Origin: Zopfochytrium polystomum
Lineage: Eukaryota; Chytridiomycota; Chytridiomycetes; Chytridiales; Chytridiaceae
Length of the DNA: 44,681 nt
Reading direction: 5' to 3'
Assembly (NCBI GenBank): GCA_025765615.1
Contig: JAIVFJ010000414.1
Location: 1 to 44,681, forward strand
Made by a program: the position numbers and the translations under genes. Each line of letters opens with the position of its first letter. Position 1 is the first letter of the stretch. This document shows, in pieces, positions 20,251-33,351 of the stretch. Under the pieces are notes generated by a model. It was not told the origin of the DNA and searched no databases. It saw nothing but the letters and a program-made list of their open reading frames with translations.

Positions 20251-20928
20251 AGGGTGCCAACAGGATCACCGTCATTGACTGCGACGGAATTGCTGTCGTC
20301 CTCACGACGACTGTCATCCGCTTCGTAATTTGGCGCTGTCCTGAGCCCGGATCACAGCCTCTTTTGGAGCTCTCAAATTATGACCCCCGACGGATTCGGT
20401 TTTGAACGATAAATTGGCGATTTCACTTCTGGTGGCTCGGTAGGCGTCGGCTACCCTGCGGCGCCCGCAAACCTCATACTAAGTGACCTCTTTCGTCCGG
20501 AAGCCCCATCATCGTCGAGGATATCGCCACCGGTAAGATCGAGCACGCACTAGGATGCGCAGGCGGATTGCAGATGATTACCGCAAATTTCCAGAACGCG
20601 TCCACGGCGAAGTTATTCAAGCCGCTTTGGTCATGAGCAACACCTCATTCATAAAAGTACTTTTTCATGATGCCGCTGATTAGGACCCCCCAGTCTCCTT
20701 CCCGCTGGCATGACCAACTCGATTCGAATGGGCGGCATCCAACTCCGGGATTCCAGGCTGTGTGGGATTTGACAATACCACCTCCGCTTTCCTAGCCCAG
20801 ATTGGACACAATGCCACTTTTGTACCACCTGGTTGTCGACTCCAAATGGTGTCCAGGTATTCAAGAACGGCACGATGAAGGGCGGCGCGGATGTGCGCGA
20901 GCTGTCTGCTGGGCTGCGGCTGTTTAAT
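20251..20928 (+). pseudogene. Decayed partial copy of gamma-glutamyltranspeptidase
   Basis: It reproduces the 3' half of the GGT gene: ANRITVIDCDGIAVVLTTTV, SLFWSSQIMTPDGF, VGYPAAPANL, IVEDIATGKIEHALG, then WHDQL, GCVGFDN, FLAQIGHNATFVPP and GTMKGGADVRELS. Frames change repeatedly and stops interrupt it (for example a TGA in the LNDxxGDF region near 20405). An intron at the same place as in the functional gene (end near 20352) is retained, so the copy arose from DNA and not from mRNA. It lacks the N-terminal half. Confidence 0.9.
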
Positions 20929-21276
20929 GTACTGCAAGAGACTTTTGCTTCTCCTTATTTTCTCTTCAGGAGGTGGGCTTGTCGCTCTCAATTATTTCCC
21001 CTTGTTCCTTAAATACAGCCGAAGCAGAAGTGCAACTCAGAATGCAACTCTTTACTACTACTACTCCAATAAATTTGCTGATCCCTGCAATCTCACTCTC
21101 TTATTTGGTGGCTCATAATGCCCGATAGTATAACAATCGTAATCAATGGCTCGGTATTCGGAAAAGTTGTGTGTGTAGCACTGTTATGGGCCTTATCGGC
21201 TAGTTGTCTCTTCGAAGCTCCAAGAAAAATTTTTGTCCCAATTGTGGCAGGAGGGTAAGACAGTACACAAACGCAT

Positions 21277-22622
21277 ATGCCAGCCTCCACCAGCGACGAC
21301 CTTCTCGGCGGAAGCGACGACCTTCTCGGCGGAAGCGGCGGAGTCGACGGGCTGCCGCCGCCCTCCAGGCTCATCGTGCGGAGCGTTGGGCAGGCCGGAT
21401 TCGCCAGCGTCTTTCAAAAGTGGGCCGAGGAGCTGGACTGGAACCCTGTAAGTACAAGAGTGGAGGGCGAGTTCAAAGTAGTGCTGGGAGGATGCAGGAA
21501 CGCTTTCTCCTCCGACTCCACTTGCTTAAAAATCCGCCAGCGCCATCTCAGTCAGCTCTTGCGAATGCACATCACTCGTTTTTCTGATTCATAGTCGACC
21601 TCTCATACCAACAGGGAGTGGATGATCCAAGAGTCATTCCCCTCGCCGATCCTTCGGGCCTTTTTGTCGGATACCTTCCGCGGCAATCGTTGCCCGAATC
21701 GATTCTTCTTCCTGACGAGCGCGGGGAGGACGGCGACGCCGAGATACCCGTCGCGTGCATCGCTGCGATACGGCACGACGAGCGCAACGGCTTCATCGCA
21801 TTCTTCATTGTGCGCAACAAGCAGCTGCGCAACGCCGGCTACGGGTGGCAGATTTCCCGGACGGCGCTGCAGTACCTGGGAGCGGAGCGTAACATCTGCC
21901 TTGACGGGGTGGAACATCAGCAAGGATCGTACGTACGGGCCGGGTTCACCAAAGTGTGGGACACGTGCCGGTTCAAGCTGACGCTCGACGGTCAACGTGC
22001 TGCGCCGGCACGCGAGGAGAATGCTGATGATCTCGTGACAGTGCGGGAAGGACTTGCGCTGGTAAATGTGGGCCTTGCCCGCGATGTGGAGAGCGTTGAC
22101 GGTCCAACCACCGTTGCGAAGATCGGCGACGGCACGGGCCCTTTGGTCAGCCTAGCCGCGGTGAGTGCGTTCGTGGAGCGGCACAGTGGGTTCGCGCGGC
22201 GCCAGGAGTTCATGGCTGGCTGGCTTAGCTCCACGGAGATTGATTCTGTGGCGCTGGTAGAGGCGTCCAGCGGAGAGATTGTCGCATTCGGCAGCGTGCG
22301 GACGGCGGTCGTTGGATACAGCATCGGGCCTGTGTTCGCGGCCGACCCGGAGACGGCCACACACGTTCTCGCTGCGATCGTGGCCGGGGTGCGACGGCGT
22401 GAAAAGCTTTCGCCTTTGTCGTCGCGACAGGAGCAACCGCAGGAGATTCATTTGCACGCAGACGTGTGCATGGCCAACCCGTCCGCCCGGGGTGTCTTTG
22501 AGCGCTTTGGCTTCTTTGACTCGAAATCGCTTGTGTGCGGCCGCATGTTTACAAAGGGCAACCCACTTACTGAGTCAGACGTCGGCCGAGTTTTTGCGAT
22601 CATGACTTTGGAGTCAGGCTAA
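21277..22622 (+). CDS. GNAT N-acetyltransferase with YitH/HolE-like C-terminal domain
   Basis: Two exons: 21277-21447 and 21615-22622, intron 21448-21614 (GTAAGT to ACAG), giving 392 residues. The first GNAT module contains ACIAAIRHDERNGFIAFFIV, the acetyl-CoA loop region LRNAGYGWQISRTAL and the end GVEHQQGSYVRAGF. The second module (GWLSSTEIDSVALVE..., NPSARGVFERFGF, RMFTKG end) has the pattern of the YitH/HolE acetyltransferase C-terminal domain. Such enzymes transfer acetyl from acetyl-CoA to an amine; the substrate here is unknown. The N terminus has a duplicated SDDLLGG. An alternative upstream ATG at 21118 opens only a 46-codon frame and is not used in this model. Confidence 0.8.
21292..21333 (+). 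repeat. 21-bp tandem duplication in the acetyltransferase N terminus
   Basis: Two identical 21-bp units, 21292-21312 and 21313-21333, encode SDDLLGG twice. The copies are perfect, so the duplication is recent. Confidence 0.9.
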
Positions 22623-23004
22623 GGCGAGTTTGGGAGGACGTTGATCTTTCATCTTTCAGCTGGCTTAGTGAAGATATCCATGTTTTTTCTCCTCGGCTCC
22701 CTCTATTTCCACTCAATCTGTTGGGCGAACCCTCGCATATTGGTGGCTGTCACTTTTCCTGGTTAACTTTCGTTGAGACTGTTCATTGACACATTACTTA
22801 AGAAGAGTTTCAGATTTTGCAATACGTGTTCATTTGCCGTCATTTCCACTCATCAACACAGTCGTTTGAATGAGGTGGATTTACACTTTCATCTGTTCAG
22901 TGGCGTAACAGGAGACTACTCTGGTCAAGATAAGGATCAAAGGCCATATATTTCTCAAATCGCCCAATTCCAAACTTTGACTTGACTCGACAACACTGGA
23001 GTCT

Positions 23005-24381
23005 TTAATCCGGAGGGCCTGAAGATTCAACTATCTTCGTGCTAAGCTCCGAAGGTACGCCGCCGCGACTCCGCGATTCGAAATACTCTATAATCTCTCG
23101 TATTCGGGCACTGTCCGACAGCATCACAAGAATCATGAGATTTCCAGCTTGAAAAATGTAAGGGCTGGTTGTTGCGAATAATTGGTCAGAAACCGTCCTG
23201 CAGGGAGGAGGCGGCTGGAGAACTCACCCAGCTTTTGTAAGGTCACCATTGCAAACGTAAGCACCAATTATTGAATTTCTGTGAGTAAGATGCCAGCAGC
23301 TCGAAAGGAGGAATGGTAGAGATACCAGTTTCCCCATGGAAAAAGTATCCACCTTCAGGAGGAGTAAAATCAGTTTTAGGAAACTCAAGCATGCCGTTGC
23401 CACTCACCGAGCGACAAATACTTCAAAATCACCGACGAGACAAAGCAACCACTGCGCAGAAAGACTTGAACAGTTATCCACCAAGGGGTTGGAATCCTTT
23501 GAATCATAGTCAAAGATGTAATTATTTTATACTGGGACAAAAGGAATGCGACTGTCTCTGCGATAGACTGGTAGATCATCACCGCGATTCCCAAAATGTA
23601 GGTGTCGGAAGAGATTTCGAAGATCTGCCAGTCGTGAGTGAAACTTCTTGTATCTTCTTCAATATTGCTCACCAGCACGTCTCGTTCCCAAAGGTAATTA
23701 TCTGACAGACAAGATCAAGATAAAGGATAGGTTTGTACTGAAACTTACAGGCGCTTTTTGTTGTTTCAATTAATGTAAGGTAGCGCGTGCACGTGGTTGT
23801 CCGGATCTTACATGTGAAGGGCGACTCCAACCGAGGTCAACGCCAGTGGGATTGCCCAGCGGTGGTTTCCGTATGGATTCATTATCAAAACTGTCCGGTA
23901 AGACGAGTGGAAGAGCAACGACGCCGTCTTGTCGAATATCATGAGCGGTGCCACGAGAAGGTTGCGAAATGAAATACGAGGGCTCGTACCGTCAGAACAT
24001 CCGCCACTGATTGTTGGCAAAGAGAAAAGATGAGTCAGTCACTCAGGGGCAGCGGTGAAACGCAATTGACATCAACCTGTAAGCCGAATTGTTTGCGAAA
24101 CGTGCAAGGGGAAATCCAAATCTTCCGCCAACTGGCGATTCGCCACCGCCGATCCAATGTTCATCACGAGCTGCCCCAGAAAGGCGAGGATCATGGACCA
24201 GAACAGGAAGCGATCTTTAAAGTTCATGACGATCTCCCAGGAGGAGACGGCCTGTATTTTTTTCTCCCCGACTCAGCACATCCCGTGTCGATTCTCGTTC
24301 GATGACACGTACGATGGAAACCGTTAAAAAGCTCAGAGCAGCTTGCACGTTGGAATTTACGATCAGGCTTGTTGTGTCCAT
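23005..24381 (-). pseudogene. Seven-transmembrane protein, paralogue 2 (one in-frame stop)
   Basis: Exons: 24313-24381, 24077-24251 (175), 23990-24006 (17), 23812-23927 (116), 23749-23753 (5), 23673-23701 (29), 23408-23624, 23326-23352 (27), 23228-23278 (51), 23005-23147. All junctions are GT-AG and in phase; the sum is 849 nt. The protein starts MDTTSLIVNSNVQAALSF and contains SWEIVMNFKDRFLFWSM, SLLFHSSYRTVLIMNPYG, YILGIAVMIYQSIAETVAF and GNLMILVMLSDSARIREI. The only defect I see is TAA as fourth codon of the 51-nt exon, before the last membrane segment. It could be a base error, a true truncation, or a sign that this intron boundary is wrong. Confidence 0.65.
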
Positions 24382-24521
24382 GATTCCCGCAAGTATACGC
24401 GATCGGTTGTAGTCGCTGGATCCCTTACGAAGCCTCTTTGGTGGGTATTAGTGTCGCGACCTTCACTCCAAAATTGTCTGTGCCCGACACCAATAAAAAA
24501 CATCAAAAACAAACAAACAAA

Positions 24522-25030
24522 TGAAGGAAAAAATACCTCTATCGAACGGTCCCCTTTACAATTGGGATCACAGAGCAGCTGAGAGACGCGGAACCTTCGT
24601 CCATAAAGAAGGACAAACCCCTTATCATACACCACCCGATCCCTGCGGTGTCCCTTTTCGAAACAATGAAGACAGACACCCCGAAAAACTTCGCTGCCCC
24701 AGACTTCCAACCTTCCGCCTTCGCGAACGTCCACACACTCTCCATATGTCACATCTGCGTCAGTCCGCGCCACGCCTTTATCCCATAATCGAATATCAAT
24801 TACCTGTGAAAGTGAAAGTGAATTCCGTCAATATACATGATCGGCTGCTCAATATCCCATTCCACGGAGAAGTCGTCAAAGCTCCAACTGGCTTTGTCGC
24901 CGAGAGAAAGTTTCGATAAGACCTGCGAAAAGAGTTCATTTCCCTGAAACCAACCCTCAGCAGCAAGCATTGGTTTCCATAGAACGTTGCCTGCTAGCTT
25001 GCAGAGAATCCCACTGCGAGGATTGTGCAA
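24522..25030 (-). other. Open segment of unknown nature upstream of paralogue 2
   Basis: Minus-strand frames include a run with GNVLWKPMLAAEGWFQ, KASWSFDDFSVEWDIEQP, then KRDTAGIGW and DEGSASLSCS. The last two motifs resemble a segment at 26069-26400 (DRDSTGIGW, DEYSASLIS), so the two regions share ancestry. I cannot say whether it is coding. Confidence 0.35.
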
Positions 25031-25285
25031 AAATGCTCAGCAGCCTCTCCTATTACCAGCCGTGATTATGCCACTCAGTCTATTTCGAACAGTATGTCCA
25101 CCAACCCATCTCAGGCATTCGAGATGACTCTGGACCAAGGTATTTGTTTTTAACCTTGCTGATGGCTGTCGAGGCAATTAAAGATCAATGAAAGTTGGGG
25201 GAAGAGAAAAAAAATCTATTTAGTGTGAATATTGAAATTTGTGCCGCTTCTCGGCGTCCAGGGAGATGGCAGCTGGAGAACCCAC

Positions 25286-26064
25286 CCAGCTTTTGAAAGG
25301 TCACAACATTGTCACTGCCATCCAACAGGCACAAATTATTACATTTTTGTAAGTAAGTTACCAGCAACAAACGGGTAGATACCAGTTTCCGCAGGGAAAA
25401 AGTATCCGCCTTCAGAAGGCTTTAACTCAGTCTTCTGAAACTCAAGCATGCCGTTGCCACTCACCAAGCGATAAATACTTCAATATCACAGACGAAACAA
25501 AGCAAACACTATGCAGAAAGACTTGGACGGATAGCCACCACGGGACTGGAAACTTTTGAATCATAGCCAAAGATGTGATAATTGTGTACTGCGACAGAAC
25601 GAAAGCGACCGTCTTTGCGATGGACTGGTAGATCATCACCGCGATTCCCAAAACGTAAGTGTGGAAAGAGATTTGGAAATCCTGCCTGTCGTGAAAAGCT
25701 TGTCGCTGCTTCGGTAATGCATCACCATAATATCTCGTCCCAAAGGTTGCTGTCTGAAGGAAAGCATTAAGATAATGGAGAGGTTCGTACTCACACTTAC
25801 AGGCGCTTTTTTCAAGCAAAACAGAGTGTGCTTTTTACGTTAGCTAGTGCGTCGTTGGTCCAGATCTTACGTGTGAAGGGCGACACCAACCGACGTCAAA
25901 GCGGGCAGGATCGCCCAATGGTGGTCGCCATAAGGATTCATTATTAAAACTGTGCGGTACGACGAGTGGAAAAGCAACGACGCCGTCTAGTTATCTAATA
26001 TGTGTCCGCCGCTCAAAATTTGCAAAATGAAATGCAAGGGTTCGCACCGTCAAAACATCCGCCA
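25286..26064 (-). pseudogene. Seven-transmembrane protein, paralogue 3 (truncated, decayed)
   Basis: It keeps exons matching paralogue 2: 26048-26064 (17 nt), 25871-25986 (116), 25801-25805 (5), 25726-25753 (28 instead of 29, hence a frameshift), 25465-25681 (217), 25383-25409 (27), and a remnant ending at 25286. The first two exons and the last exon are missing, and the acceptor before the ninth exon has lost its AG. It shares YVLGIAVMIYQSIAKTVAF and VILKYLSLG with paralogue 2. It arose by tandem duplication of the 23-24 kb segment. Confidence 0.8.
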
Positions 26065-26068
26065 CTAA

Positions 26069-26602
26069 TCATAGAAAAAGCGAAGAGATAAGCGGAACGG
26101 TTGGAGACGGTCGTGAAAACGCAAACGAAATGAGGGACGCGGAGTACTCGTCTGTGACGAGGGTGGGGATGATCAAACTCACTATCACCCACCCGATCCC
26201 TGTGGAATCACGATCAAGGATCCCATGTGAGACGTTGTTGCATAAAAAGGCTTCTGCTGTAGTCCAATTGCTTTCCCACTCCAAATAATGAAACACAACG
26301 CGCCAAATCACGTCAACGCTATCATCTTCATAAGACGGATATCGCTCCACAGTCCGCCCAAACGCAGAAAGCACACCCACAGTACCCGTGACCGAGAAGC
26401 AGAACGAACAGAAGGAACAAAGTGAGAAACTAAGGCTGCAGGAGAGACCAAATGAAAAGGTGAGGGAGGCGGGGGGGGCGAATGCAACTAGGCAAATCAC
26501 GAGCGGAAGAATGGAACGCGAGACGAGAGCAACAGCGCCAGCCAATCGACAAAAACGGAACAATGGCCCTTTACTCCTCTTTACAGTTTTCGAAAACACC
26601 AC
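26069..26602 (-). other. Open minus-strand frame of unknown nature
   Basis: A 177-codon frame with hydrophobic N-terminal stretches and SVDVIWRVVFHYLEW, DRDSTGIGW and DEYSASLIS. Part resembles 24522-24700. It stands where the first exons of paralogue 3 should be, but does not match the first exons of paralogues 1 or 2. It may be decayed upstream sequence carried with the duplication. Confidence 0.3.
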
Positions 26603-26605
26603 AAC

Positions 26606-29097
<2,492 letters not shown>

Positions 29098-29191
29098 TGA
29101 TGATTGATTGAATGACCGAAAAGAAAGAAAGATTTTTCTTTCGCAAATATGAAACCTAATGGCTTCATCGCATTACCCAGCTTGTATTTTG

Positions 29192-31538
29192 TCACTCTAT
29201 CTTCACGGCATAATAATGATGAGAAACACGCAGTACGTAAACGACAGAGTAAATGCCGTTATCTGTGTGGGGCAGTGTCATTAGTGTCCGGAATCACCAA
29301 TAGCAGATGCTCAAAATAGCGGCACAACTTACAAACATATACGCCTGCGGAACTAAGGTTTTGCGCGTGCGCTCGTTAGCATTTTTCGTCACATCAACAG
29401 CCCCCCAAAAACGCAACAAAATCCCTTTCAACTCACCTGACTTTATCAAAACCAAGCAAAACAGCCCATACCCCCCCGTCACCATCCAAAACGGCCGCCC
29501 CTTGAGCAACCACCCCTCCTGCTCACCCCTTCTTTCCCCACCCTCCCCGCCGCGCTCCCCATCAGAATCCCCCACCGACGGGTCCGGTGGCAACGTAAAC
29601 AGCACCGCGTCGTCCGGCTCCAGCGCGTGCTTGCGGAAATACGCACGCACCTCGGCCTTGTACAGAAAATCGTCGTCTGACCCGATGTAGTCGGCGATGT
29701 AAAAGTCGTCGTCGAATGTGGTGGTGGTGGAAGGGGGGTGGGGGAGATCGAAGTGGAGGAGGTGCTCGGATTTGATGGGGACGGTTTCGCTGCGTGGGAG
29801 ACGCGCGGTGGTGGTGGTGGTGGTGGGGGTGGGGAATTTGCTGGGGGCGTTAGGGGTGAGGGCGAATACGTCGTCCGCGGACCGTCGCCGTCCGCCGAGG
29901 GGCGTTGTGTCGCCGCCGCCTCCCCGCCCCTCCCCGCCCCGCGCAAGCCCGTTCCCACCACCACGGCTGTCGACGCCGTCGTCGTCGACGCTGCCCCAGA
30001 ACGAGCGGAGGTGCGCGCGGTACTCGTCCAGCAGCGGCGACGACTCTGGCGGCGGCGTCAGCCGCCCCTCTTCTTCATCGTCGTCGTCGTGACCCTCATC
30101 TGGTGCGCGGCGTCGACGGCGCCCGGCCTCCCCTCCGTCGCTCCGCCGCGCAAACACGCCTCCCGCCAGCTCCGCGACGCTGCGCCTTCCTGCACTGCTC
30201 GCGGCCGGGATGACGATATCGAGGGCGGGGGAGACGAGGCCGTGCACGAGGCGCGCGAGGTTTCGGGAGAGGCGGGTGCCAGCGAGGTGCGCTGCGGAGA
30301 GAGACGGGTGCAGGGTAGATGAGGCGGACGAGGAGAGCCGGCGGGAAGCGGCGGAGGCCGAGGCGCGGCGGTGCTGGTGGCGTAAGTGGAGGCGGTTGAG
30401 GAGGGCGATTACGTGGTCGCTGCGGACGGCAAAGTAGTGCACGTCGCCGACGATGGTGAGGTTGTTGAGGGGCTGGGGTTTCGGGTTGCCGGGGGGGTTG
30501 TTAGCCCTGATGCGACCCCAAAGAGTAAAATGAATGGGGGGAGATTACATTCTTCGCCTTCATCCGATGAAGCAGCCCTTCCTCCGGCTGCGTCCGAAAC
30601 AACACCTTGTTGATCTGATGCGCCGCGTAGTGGTGATACAGCCGCCTCTCGCCCCCACCACCGCCACCGTCGCCGCCATCACCCTCCCCACCGCTGCCCG
30701 ACGAGTCAACCGTCGTAACGCGCGCAATGATAAAGTCCTTCCCGACCCGCGCGTGGCTGCGGATGCTCGCCTCGAACGACTCGATCGTGAAAGGGTCCTC
30801 CGTGCTCGAGTGCACCACGTCCACCAGCGGCTCCGGAGCGGGCTTCCCAGGGACGGCAACGTACTCTTTCGTCGGCGACGGTGGTTCTTCCTTTTGTCGC
30901 GGTGCGGCGGACCCCTCTCCCGACGACGACGACGACGACGGAGAGCCCGTGACGCCGGACTCTCCGCCGTCCTCGCTGCGGTCCTCCTCGCCCTCCCCTT
31001 CATGCCGAATCGTCACCAACCCCGCCTCGAGCTCGTCGCCGTCGCCGCCGCCCCCAGGGCTATCCCCGCCGCGCTCGCTCCGCACCGCCTCCGACTCCAC
31101 CGGCGTCCCGACCAGCTTAATATCGCGGAACCGCAGCGGCCGCGACGGCGGCTGCTGTTGCTCCGTCGGCGAGCCGTGGGAGGAGGCTGGCGTGCGTGGG
31201 TGGATGACGCAGAGGAGCACATCCGTGGTTGGAGAGGGTGGCGCGCAGGTCGAGGACGGCGACGCGGGGCGGTCGTAGGTGGCTGGTGGGAGGGGTGCCG
31301 CGGTATTGGCTGCGGCGGCGGCGGCGGCGGGGCGGGATGTTTCTTCGTCGTCGGGCGCGGGGAGGGCGTGGCTGCTGTCCTGCGACGCGATGCGGGGAGT
31401 ACCCTGGCCGGAAGGTGAACATTTTCCCGGTCGGGGGAATGAAATGTGTTGGTTAAGACTTAAGAAAGCCACTTTTTCCCAACTGTATCTTGCGGCTGCT
31501 TTGCTGCTTTTGCAATATGCTTGAGTTTCTGGCTTCAC
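29192..31538 (-). CDS. Conserved-looking membrane-associated protein, four exons
   Basis: Exons 30549-31538, 29437-30472, 29333-29344 (12 nt) and 29192-29262 join in phase to 702 residues. The N terminus is Pro/Ser/Ala-rich and disordered. A folded part starts near residue 240: YVAVPGKPAPEPLVDVVHSS, DPFTIESFEASIRSHARVG, YHHYAAHQINKVLFRTQPEE, then KAKN-PLNNLTIVGDVHYFAV. A second low-complexity region follows, then FYIADYIGSDDDFLYKAEVR, FRKHALEPDDAVLFTLPP and a hydrophobic end (FWMVTGGYGLFCLVLIKS-GVYVYNGIYSVVYVL). It looks like a conserved fungal protein, but I cannot name the family. The start at 31538 is the first ATG of the open frame and could be further upstream. Confidence 0.7.
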
Positions 31539-31759
31539 TGGGTTATTTTTAGCTTTCTACCCTTTATTTAGGTCATATGCACAAGCTTGCTAGTGTAGTC
31601 CATATTTGAAGCTCGATGGCAAACTTGAATAGAAATGGTAACGTTCTAAACATTGCATAATGCAGAGGGTGGCCGACGCCCCTTCTGGAACACGGTTCCA
31701 AACACAAAAAGAAAATGACAAACACGAAGGCCCCAAAAAAAAAAAACAGTCACTTTCTC

Positions 31760-32901
31760 TCACTGGAGCGCATCATTGACGGTCCGCCGCGTCCACTTGT
31801 TCAGCACACCCCCGATCCCAAACGCCGGCAGAATCCTCCCCATCCTCGCCAGCGTCGACGGCACGTACTCCTTCGCCACCCGCCCGACCCTCGCGCCGAA
31901 CCCGCCGCCGCTTCCTGCCCCCGCCGCACCGGACCGGTGGTTGTACAGGTCCAGCCCCATCAAGTGCAACGGCGTCGACACGACCTGGATCGCGCACGGC
32001 AGCGCGAGCTGCACGCCCACATCCACCGCCGCCTTGACGCGCGCCCTCCTCCTCGCCTCCTCCTCCGGATCCGCCCCGTCGCCGCCACCAGCTAACGCGC
32101 GTCGCTCAACCGCTGCGGCAATCAGCGGCGGGAGGGTGAACGACGCGGCCATGGTCAGCACGTCGCGGGAGGTGAAGAGCGCGTAGGAAGACAGCGGCAG
32201 CCGTTGCGGGGCGGTGACGCCGTAGAGGCGGGTGAGGAGCTGGTCTTTCCAGAGCGTCATTGTGACGTTGACGAAGGAGGAGGTGGCGAGCTTGGGGAGC
32301 GACGGGTCGATCGAGGCGTGGAGGCTGAGGCTTTCGGCCGAGTTGGTCTGGTTCGATATGGGGGAAACGTTCGTTAGAGGAAAACCCGTTCGAGGTTGCC
32401 CTCCCCAGCAGGAGATGTCGGCTTACCAGCGCGTACGTCGAAAAGTACACGGCAAACACGGCCAGGACGCTGGGCTGCCGAAAGTGGGTCAGCGGCCGCG
32501 TCAGGAGGGTCGTGAACCCTTCCTGCAGGCCGCGGAGCAGGGTCGTCTTGCCCGACATGTTTGCAATGATGCTGCGGTCGATGATGGCGACGACTGTTGC
32601 GGGGGCGTGTGTGTGGCAAAAAAGAAAGGAAAGAACGAAAGAAAGAGGGTTAGCGGTTGGAGAAAGGCCCCACCCGCTCTCGGGGTGGCGAAAGCAAAAG
32701 ACCTGGGGCGGTGGAGCCCGCGGTGGCGAGGGCGCCCGCAAAGTCAGCGATCAGGGCCTTTGGCAGCGACCTCGGGGCCGTCGCTGTAGTTGTCGTCGTC
32801 GTCGTCTCCATGGTCGCCGCCGTTGTAGTCGTCGCCGTCGCCGTCGAGTGCTGTGGACGAGGAGGGATCATGGCCGCGGAGAACGGGTCGACCGTTTTCA
32901 T
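31760..32901 (-). CDS. Probable mitochondrial multi-pass membrane protein, three exons
   Basis: Exons 32703-32901, 32427-32593 and 31760-32347 give an uninterrupted 317-residue protein. It has a Thr-rich start, then ALIADFAGALATAGSTAPG, SGKTTLLRGLQEGFTTLL, VLAVFAVYFSTYAL, LFTSRDVLTMAASFTLPP, VGVQLALPCAIQVVSTPL, HLMGLDLYNHR and LARMGRILPAFGIGGVLNK. The last motifs match my memory of a conserved fungal protein of unknown function thought to be mitochondrial; that attribution is inference. A second in-frame ATG at 32871 is equally possible as start. Confidence 0.72.
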
Positions 32902-32904
32902 CAG

Positions 32905-33249
32905 CTTTTTTTTTTTTTTTTTTTTTTCGTTATTGTTTTTTCTTTCGTTTTTGTGTTGTTTTTTTTCGCTCGTTTTTCGCTTGTTTTTCTTTCTTTTCTT
33001 TTTTTTTTGTTTTTTTTTTTACTCCGACGCACCAACGGATTCGCAGTTGCTGAAAATCTCTGACGCTGTCACGTGGAGATACGTGTGCACTGCACCGCGC
33101 ACAACGCTGACCGATTTCGTCGCTCTACCTGGCGGGCCGCGTGTGCACGCCACCGCCGCTTCCCCTGCTCGGATTCCACGCGCTCGAACATTGCTAACAA
33201 AGGCGTGTAATTTATTTATATTCGAAGAAGTGAGAGAAATAAAACGGAG

Positions 33250-33283
<34 letters not shown>
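32905..33283. repeat. T-rich and GA-rich low complexity between genes
   Basis: Long T runs (32905-33023) are followed 230 bp later by a GA microsatellite (33249-33283). No gene is seen here. It spans the 5' flank of the 31.8-32.9 kb gene and the 3' flank of the next. Confidence 0.8.
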
Positions 33284-33351
33284 TAGTGGCCTCCCTCCGC
33301 AAGATACGTCCAAAACGAAATCAACACGGCTTCCCCTCACTCCCTTCCGCC

